A DNA stretch of 64,000 nt, taken from assembly GCA_964451365.1 (NCBI GenBank), contig CAYVIB010000021.1, positions 28,216-92,215 on the forward strand. Reading direction: 5' to 3'. The notes beneath the pieces were generated by a model. That model saw only the letters and a list, made by a program, of their open reading frames with translations. It did not search any database and was not told the DNA's origin. Of the stretch, positions 59,035-64,000 are shown piece by piece. A program made the position numbers and the translations under genes. Within the stretch, counting starts at the first letter, position 1; every line of letters begins with the position of its first letter. This DNA is from CAYVIB01 sp964451365 (GTDB lineage: Bacteria > Pseudomonadota > Gammaproteobacteria > Pseudomonadales > Cellvibrionaceae).

Positions 59035-60708
59035 ATGACGCAAAGCGATAATCCGGCGGAAACCCACGACGTGTTCAATCAGCCCACGCCGCTGGAAAAT
59101 TACAATGCCTATACCAGCGACACGGTGTTGCGGGACTACATCAACACTTTCGGCGGCAAGTGGGGCGAACCCCAGTTGACGGAATACGGTGCCCTGGTGG
59201 GCGGCGAGCTGCTTACCGCCGGGTTCGATGCCAATCACCATAAACCGGAATTCCAGACCCACGACCGCTTCGGCCGCCGTATTGACCAGGTGAATTACCA
59301 CCCCGCCTACCATCAACTGATGAAGTCGGCCATCGAACACCACCACCACGCGCTACCGTGGGTAAGCAACCAATCCGGCGCGCATGTGGTAAGGGCCGGC
59401 ATTGCCTACCTGCACACCCAGGCCGACCCCGGCAGCGGGTGTCCGCTGACCATGACCTTTGCCTCCGTGCCCGCCATCGGGCACGAGCCCGACGTCGCGA
59501 AAGAGTGGCTGCCAAAAATTACCGCCAATCATTACGATCCGGCCAATAAACCGTACTTTGAAAAGGCCGGCCTCACCATCGGCATGGCCATGACCGAAAA
59601 ACAGGGTGGCTCCGACGTGCGGGCCAACACCACCCGTGCCTGCGCCATCGGCACCGCCGGTCCCGGCCAGCCCTACGAACTGGTGGGACACAAATGGTTT
59701 TGCTCGGCGCCCATGTGCGATGCCTTCCTGGTGCTTGCGCAAACGGACAAAGGTTTGTCCTGCTTCCTGCTGCCGCGCTGGAGGCCGGACGGGCGGAAAA
59801 ACGGCATGTTCATCCAGCGCATCAAAAACAAAATGGGCAACGTTTCCAACGCCTCGTCCGAGGTGGAATACCGCAATGCCTTTGCGTGGCTGATCGGCGA
59901 GGAGGGGCGCGGCGTGCGCACCATCCTAGAAATGGTTGCCCTCACCCGCTACGACTGCATGATCGGCTCCTCCTCGCTGATGGGCCTGGCGGCCGCCCAG
60001 GCAATACACCATACCGGTGGCCGCAGCGTATTTGGCCGTAACCTGCACGACCAGCCGCTGATGCAGAACGTGCTGGCCGACCTGGCGATTGAATCGGAAG
60101 CCGCGCTCGCGATCAGCCTGCGCCTGTCCCACGCCCTCGATAAGAACACCGAGGAGGAGCAGTTACTGGTGCGCCTGGGTACCGCCATCGGCAAGTACTG
60201 GATCTGTAAACGCGCCGCGCAACATACCTACGAAGCCATGGAATCCATCGGCGGCGTGGCCGTGGTGGAGGACAATGTGCTCGCACGGCTGTATCGCGAA
60301 TCTCCCATCAATGCCATTTGGGAAGGTTCCGGCAATGTGCAGTGCCTGGACGTGGTTCGGGCTATCGAGAAATCACCGGAGGTGCTGGATGTATTTATCG
60401 CGGAGCTGGAAAAAGCGAAGAACAAACTGCCGGAATTCGATGCGGCGTTGGTCGGTTTCAAATCCGGTATCAACCAAAGCCAGGCTCATAACGAGCACCT
60501 GCTGCGCAGAACGGTGGAGCAGATGGCCCTGCTTTGGCAGGCGGCTACCTTAATTCAATTTTCAGACGAAAAAGTCGCCAGTGCATTTGTAACAAGTCGG
60601 GTAAAAAAAGATGCGGGTTATATGTACGGGACACTGCCGGAAAGCACGGATTTCCGATTCATTCTTGATCGTGCCAGGCCTCGGGTTAAAGCATTATTTT
60701 CTTCTTAA
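59035..60708 (+). CDS. aidB: AidB-like acyl-CoA dehydrogenase
   Basis: A 557-residue flavoprotein of the acyl-CoA dehydrogenase superfamily, AidB subgroup. Characteristic blocks are LTIGMAMTEKQGGSDVRANT, LVGHKWFCSAPMCDAFLVLA, KNKMGNVSNASSEVEYRN and ALTRYDCMIGSSSLM. AidB in E. coli is induced by alkylation (Ada) and binds DNA as well as FAD. The C-terminal region continues to residue 557 and is of normal length. The ATG at 59035 with AAGGTGG upstream is preferred over an in-frame ATG at 58978. No ada gene is in the window. Confidence 0.9.
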   Translation: MTQSDNPAETHDVFNQPTPLENYNAYTSDTVLRDYINTFGGKWGEPQLTEYGALVGGELLTAGFDANHHKPEFQTHDRFGRRIDQVNYHPAYHQLMKSAIEHHHHALPWVSNQSGAHVVRAGIAYLHTQADPGSGCPLTMTFASVPAIGHEPDVAKEWLPKITANHYDPANKPYFEKAGLTIGMAMTEKQGGSDVRANTTRACAIGTAGPGQPYELVGHKWFCSAPMCDAFLVLAQTDKGLSCFLLPRWRPDGRKNGMFIQRIKNKMGNVSNASSEVEYRNAFAWLIGEEGRGVRTILEMVALTRYDCMIGSSSLMGLAAAQAIHHTGGRSVFGRNLHDQPLMQNVLADLAIESEAALAISLRLSHALDKNTEEEQLLVRLGTAIGKYWICKRAAQHTYEAMESIGGVAVVEDNVLARLYRESPINAIWEGSGNVQCLDVVRAIEKSPEVLDVFIAELEKAKNKLPEFDAALVGFKSGINQSQAHNEHLLRRTVEQMALLWQAATLIQFSDEKVASAFVTSRVKKDAGYMYGTLPESTDFRFILDRARPRVKALFSS

Positions 60709-60993
60709 ACCTGGATCCGGTTTGTAAGCGCGTAATGCGTGGCTTGAGCATCTTCTTTTACATGAGATTTGTTGTAATTAACGCCGGGCTATTTGTAAAA
60801 ATTTCCTGATCCAACCTGAATAAGTTCCCTCCTTCCTCCACTTATATACCTCACTATTAGCCAATAACAGTCAACCGCATTTTCAGGTTGGCAAGACTGA
60901 TGCAAGAACTTTTGTCGGAATACAAAGGTTGCAGTCGTCGTGTTTACGCCGGTGTAGCAGCAGAACTTACTCTCCGGTATGAGGTATTTTTTT

Positions 60994-61623
60994 ATGACCA
61001 AAGAATCCAAAAAGTTCAATATTTTTAACAGAATTATTGCTCTGGGCGCGGCGGCCGCCTTGGCGGGTAGTGCGGGTGCTTACGCAGCCAACGGCAACAC
61101 CAACAGCAGCGATGTCGGTAGCAATAACACCGGTAGCAACAACACCAATACCAACACCAATACCAATACCAACAGCGTGAGCCAGGCTGGCGATAACCAG
61201 GGGCAAATGAATACACCACAAACTACCGGCCAAACCACTGACCAACCGGACACCACGCAACAGAACGGCCTTACAACCCGCCAACAATCTGAAACAACAG
61301 ACTCAGATGTGGTTGGAACCACCGGTCAACGCGAGGCAACCGAGCTGCGCGACCGCGACGTTCTGGATGAAAGCGAAGAGGATGATTCCATAGCGGACAC
61401 CACCGACCCCGGTGTGGCAGACACAGACGAAGACGATAGCGGCTGGTTTCATCCCCGCTCTCGCGGCACCACGGCCACAGAGGACGAAGACTTGATCAGC
61501 GACCAGGATGACCCGCGGGAGGACAGCATTGTGGACCAGGAGGAACACGGAATTTATGACTCGGATCAGGATGAAGATCTGGTTGGTACCGATGATCCCC
61601 GGAACCGGGAAAGCATCAACTGA
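60994..61623 (+). CDS. Exported low-complexity acidic protein
   Basis: A 209-residue protein. The signal peptide is about MTKESKKFNIFNRIIALG followed by an Ala-rich core, cleaved near AYAA. The mature part is intrinsically disordered: a Thr/Asn repeat (NTNTNTNTNT near residue 50), a Gln/Thr-rich stretch, and a very acidic C-terminal half rich in Asp/Glu (for example VADTDEDDSGWF, DSDQDEDLVGTDD). GAGG precedes the ATG at 60994. The function is unknown; acidic disordered exported proteins can bind calcium or cationic ligands. It is followed by the GT4 glycosyltransferase gene after 18 bases. Confidence 0.75.
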   Translation: MTKESKKFNIFNRIIALGAAAALAGSAGAYAANGNTNSSDVGSNNTGSNNTNTNTNTNTNSVSQAGDNQGQMNTPQTTGQTTDQPDTTQQNGLTTRQQSETTDSDVVGTTGQREATELRDRDVLDESEEDDSIADTTDPGVADTDEDDSGWFHPRSRGTTATEDEDLISDQDDPREDSIVDQEEHGIYDSDQDEDLVGTDDPRNRESIN

Positions 61624-61641
61624 TTGTGAGGTGGGAGAGGT

Positions 61642-62949
61642 ATGTTTAGGGAAAAAGAGAACCAACAGTCCAGGCTAAAAGTATTAATGTTCGCCTACGC
61701 GGTGGACAACAACGATGTGGGAGAAGCCAATTTAACGTATCACTGGATAACGCATATTGCGAAGTTTGCGGATATTACCCTGATAACAATGGGAAGCCGC
61801 ATTCATGACAAATGCGGGCTGGAAAATTATCCCGGTGTTACGTTAAAAATAGTCAAACCGAAGTTGCGGTTTGTCTGGACAGGCGCAATTGATCAGGTTT
61901 TAAAACTGGATTACACGGAACTCTATTTTCGCGCTCGGTCACTGGCAAGGAAGCTGGTGGCGAAAGAACATTTTGACTGTTGCCACCATATCGCGCCGCA
62001 CTCCCCCCGGTACCCGAGCCCCTTGCATGGACTCGGTGTGAGATTTATTGCAGGCCCGGTTCACGGCGGGCTCAGCATGCCTGAATCGTTGTCCAGGAAT
62101 AACACTAAATCCCGCCTGCAAAAAATTACCTCCAGGTTCGATACACTACGCAATAAGTACGACCCATTGCTGAAGCGGCACTATTCAAATGCGGACAGCC
62201 TGCTGATTTCCGCACCCTATGTAAAAGAAAGCATTCCCCGGGCATATTCACACAAATGCCGGGTAATTCCCCCGCAACCGCCGGCTGTTTTACCCAACCC
62301 ACCGGCGAGGGAAAAAAGCGAAAAACTGCGGCTGATATTTGTCGGCCGGCTGATTGAAAGTAAAGGCATTGACCTGGCGGTGCAAGCTGTTGCCCGACTT
62401 GGGGATACGCGCAATATTGTTTTCGATATCTATGGGCAAGGCGAACTGGAAGAATCCCTTCGCCATTCCATTTCCAAATACGGCCTCAACGGTGTAGTTA
62501 ATCTAAAAGGCCAGGTGGCCCACGAAGAAGTGCTACGCGAATTCCATAAGCACGACGTTCTGCTTTTACCCAGTTTAAAAGAAGCCTGGGGGCTGGCCGT
62601 ATCGGAAGCCATGGCCGCCGGCCTTGCGATCATCTGCATTAATCGCGGAGGCCCAGCCCATATGGTGAATCCGCACAGCGGGTTTAAGATTGATGTCAGT
62701 TACCGCGAGCAAATGATTGCGGAAATTGCCGACGCAATCAGGTCTATGCAAGCTAACCGACAGCTGGCCGCCCGCATGGGCAGATTTGCCGCCAACCACG
62801 TACGAGCGCGATTTACCTGGGATGCGTTAATGAAGCAATTAAAAGCGACCTATCGCGGAGAGGATTGGGACGGTTTACCGGTTACGCCAGATGTTATTTA
62901 TTTGCGGCCTCACCGGGCCAAAGCGCAAGCCAAAAGAAGTTCTCTTTAG
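61642..62949 (+). CDS. GT4 family glycosyltransferase
   Basis: A 435-residue GT-B fold glycosyltransferase. The N-terminal domain begins VLMFAYAVDNNDVGEANLTY; the C-terminal, nucleotide-sugar-binding domain begins LRLIFVGRLIESKGIDLAVQ, and the E-x7-E-like motif is LLPSLKEAWGLAVSEAMAAG. It transfers a sugar from an activated donor to an unknown acceptor. GGGAGAGG precedes the ATG. It is in one strand run with the acidic exported protein, so that protein could be glycosylated, but this is inference. Confidence 0.9.
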   Translation: MFREKENQQSRLKVLMFAYAVDNNDVGEANLTYHWITHIAKFADITLITMGSRIHDKCGLENYPGVTLKIVKPKLRFVWTGAIDQVLKLDYTELYFRARSLARKLVAKEHFDCCHHIAPHSPRYPSPLHGLGVRFIAGPVHGGLSMPESLSRNNTKSRLQKITSRFDTLRNKYDPLLKRHYSNADSLLISAPYVKESIPRAYSHKCRVIPPQPPAVLPNPPAREKSEKLRLIFVGRLIESKGIDLAVQAVARLGDTRNIVFDIYGQGELEESLRHSISKYGLNGVVNLKGQVAHEEVLREFHKHDVLLLPSLKEAWGLAVSEAMAAGLAIICINRGGPAHMVNPHSGFKIDVSYREQMIAEIADAIRSMQANRQLAARMGRFAANHVRARFTWDALMKQLKATYRGEDWDGLPVTPDVIYLRPHRAKAQAKRSSL

Positions 62950-63349
62950 GCTGCAAGATCTGTTGCGGATTGACGTACCAGACGCTGCATTCCTCGCATT
63001 GCCTCTTACCACTTCGTTCATTGGTTGAGGTTTTCTCGCAACACCAACTTGTTTTGGAGCCGGGTAAGGCAATGGTTGGCGGGATTTCTTCCGGGTCGTC
63101 ATCAACACATAAACAAAACTCATTCTGGGAGTCCAGAACGCATTCATAAGCGCCTCCGGGGCCTATATCCTGGCAAGCAAAGCTCTGTGTTTGTTCATCA
63201 AAGAACGGACCCGCGCAATATGCACTCGGAAAACTCGTGTCACACACGACGGGGTCGACCGGATCTTGCGTTTCCTGTGACCCGGCTTGCGAGGTAACGG
63301 TCAAAATTCCCGTACTACTACAGATTAGTATGGCAATGAGTATCTTCAT
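62894..63349 (-). CDS. Small secreted cysteine-rich protein
   Basis: A 151-residue exported protein: signal MKILIAILICSSTGIL, then a Pro/Asp-rich linker and about eleven cysteines (SAYCAG, FACQDIG, YECVLDS, FCLCVDD, SWCCEK, RQCEEC). The spacing suggests several disulfide bonds and a compact extracellular domain. The AGGAG upstream fixes the ATG at 63349. The 3' end overlaps the end of the convergent GT4 gene by 56 bases. I recognise no family. Confidence 0.7.
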   Translation of the reverse strand: MKILIAILICSSTGILTVTSQAGSQETQDPVDPVVCDTSFPSAYCAGPFFDEQTQSFACQDIGPGGAYECVLDSQNEFCLCVDDDPEEIPPTIALPGSKTSWCCEKTSTNERSGKRQCEECSVWYVNPQQILQPKENFFWLALWPGEAANK

Positions 63350-63541
63350 ATCGCGCTCCTGTGCGAAAACCACATCGAACCCAAACAGCGGGAAGTCGTC
63401 TTTAACTGAACGGATTCTTCATCCTGTTGCTGCAATAACTATGCGTGGATCTGCCGGGTTTATTGCCAGATGTAAATCGGCGACGTAAGAATGACTATTC
63501 CAGGTTAACGTGAAATTAATTTAATTAATTCGGAATTCGGC

Positions 63542-64000
63542 TCACGTGTCACCTTGCCCCTTATCCGCGGTAAGCATCTCATCGTGCTCCGCCATTTTCC
63601 ACGGCAAGCTGCTGGGGGAAATGTGCAGGAAGTGCAAGTGCTTCTCGAACTGGTCCAGAATATCCGTGATGATATCCTCCTGATCGAACCCGTAAATATC
63701 GTAAGACTGACCGCCGCGGCGCAGAAAAACTTCGGCGCGGTAGTAGTGATCCTCCTGGTTCGCATCGTGCACCATCTCCGGGAAAGCGTAATCCGGCAGA
63801 GAGTGTTGCAGCATGCGCACTTCATAGATGAAGTCAATTTGGTTTTCCCGGAACACCTCGATATAAACACGCAAGTTCGTCTCGTCGGTATGCACTTCCG
63901 CCGGCCAGTCTTGATTGGCCAGCTCCTGTTCCACACGCCGAAGCGCATTCGTAAGCTCCCCCAAAAGGTAGACCACTCTTAAGTAGATATCTGGCAAGAT
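63542..64000 (-). CDS. BCCT choline/betaine transporter, C-terminal end
   Basis: The frame is open at the right window edge, so the gene is truncated; only about 150 codons are present. The visible part matches the cytoplasmic C-terminal tail of BetT-type BCCT transporters: IDFIYEVRMLQHSLPDYAFP, HYYRAEVFLRRGGQSYDIYG, DILDQFEKHLHFLHISPSS. The membrane domain lies outside the window. In the family this tail takes part in osmotic regulation of choline uptake. The local TTG is not the true start. Confidence 0.8.
   Translation of the reverse strand: MLPDIYLRVVYLLGELTNALRRVEQELANQDWPAEVHTDETNLRVYIEVFRENQIDFIYEVRMLQHSLPDYAFPEMVHDANQEDHYYRAEVFLRRGGQSYDIYGFDQEDIITDILDQFEKHLHFLHISPSSLPWKMAEHDEMLTADKGQGDT

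Noticed and set aside
1..64000. rRNA, tRNA, CRISPR arrays and insertion sequences
   Set aside because: I looked through the intergenic stretches and saw no tRNA cloverleaf, regular direct-repeat array, transposase or terminal repeats with target duplications.

Overview
This window is a chromosomal segment around the replication origin of a gammaproteobacterium, about half GC. The order parB-parA-rsmG-mnmG // mnmE-yidC-yidD-rnpA-rpmH // dnaA-dnaN-recF-gyrB is the pseudomonad/Cellvibrionales type of origin region. A GH26 mannanase lipoprotein, a carbohydrate esterase and several secreted proteins suggest a polysaccharide-degrading, possibly marine Cellvibrionales member. That placement is inferred from gene order and content, not from a marker-gene phylogeny.

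Layout. (1) 1-9.6 kb: the end of a non-ribosomal peptide synthetase (NRPS) cluster. It has the 3' end of one NRPS (A-PCP), a CheR-like methyltransferase, a 1940-residue NRPS (A-PCP-C-A-PCP) that ends in a left-handed beta-helix acetyltransferase instead of a thioesterase, and a Wzx/MOP-type flippase. (2) 9.6-19.2 kb, mostly minus strand: parB, parA, rsmG, mnmG, then mnmE, yidC, yidD, rnpA and rpmH, with mntP inserted on the plus strand. (3) 19.2-26.2 kb: candidate oriC with DnaA boxes, then dnaA, dnaN, recF (carrying two identical parS-like sites inside its coding sequence) and gyrB. (4) 26.3-28.1 kb: a decayed stretch with a frameshifted lipoprotein gene and fragments of DUF924 and DUF1579 genes around an intact VOC gene. 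(5) 28.2-40.4 kb: a carbohydrate esterase, a membrane-anchored bL12-CTD-like protein, an AI-2E transporter, an overlapping amidoligase / C26 peptidase / YqaA operon, a Cpx-type two-component system with divergent cpxP and a perfect CpxR box, and the GH26 mannanase. (6) 40.4-55.5 kb: a DEAH helicase with two C-terminal membrane helices, a YadGH-like ABC exporter, a glutamine amidotransferase, an S9 peptidase, DoxX, a thioredoxin-like lipoprotein, an ECF sigma factor with a membrane partner, CreD and a Crp/Fnr regulator. (7) 55.6-64 kb: an SDR enzyme, an unrecognised minus-strand cassette (a PG-binding-domain protein between two small ORFs, with a decayed ORF upstream), an AidB-like acyl-CoA dehydrogenase, two unusual secreted proteins flanking a GT4 glycosyltransferase, and the C-terminal end of a BCCT choline transporter.

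The origin genes form the usual chromosome replication and segregation module: DnaA acts at oriC, and ParA/ParB act on the parS sites in recF about 12 kb away. The best candidates for undescribed biology are the NRPS with the acetyltransferase terminus, the membrane-anchored helicase, the amidoligase operon and the 56.4-58.9 kb cassette. I saw no rRNA, tRNA, CRISPR array or insertion sequence.
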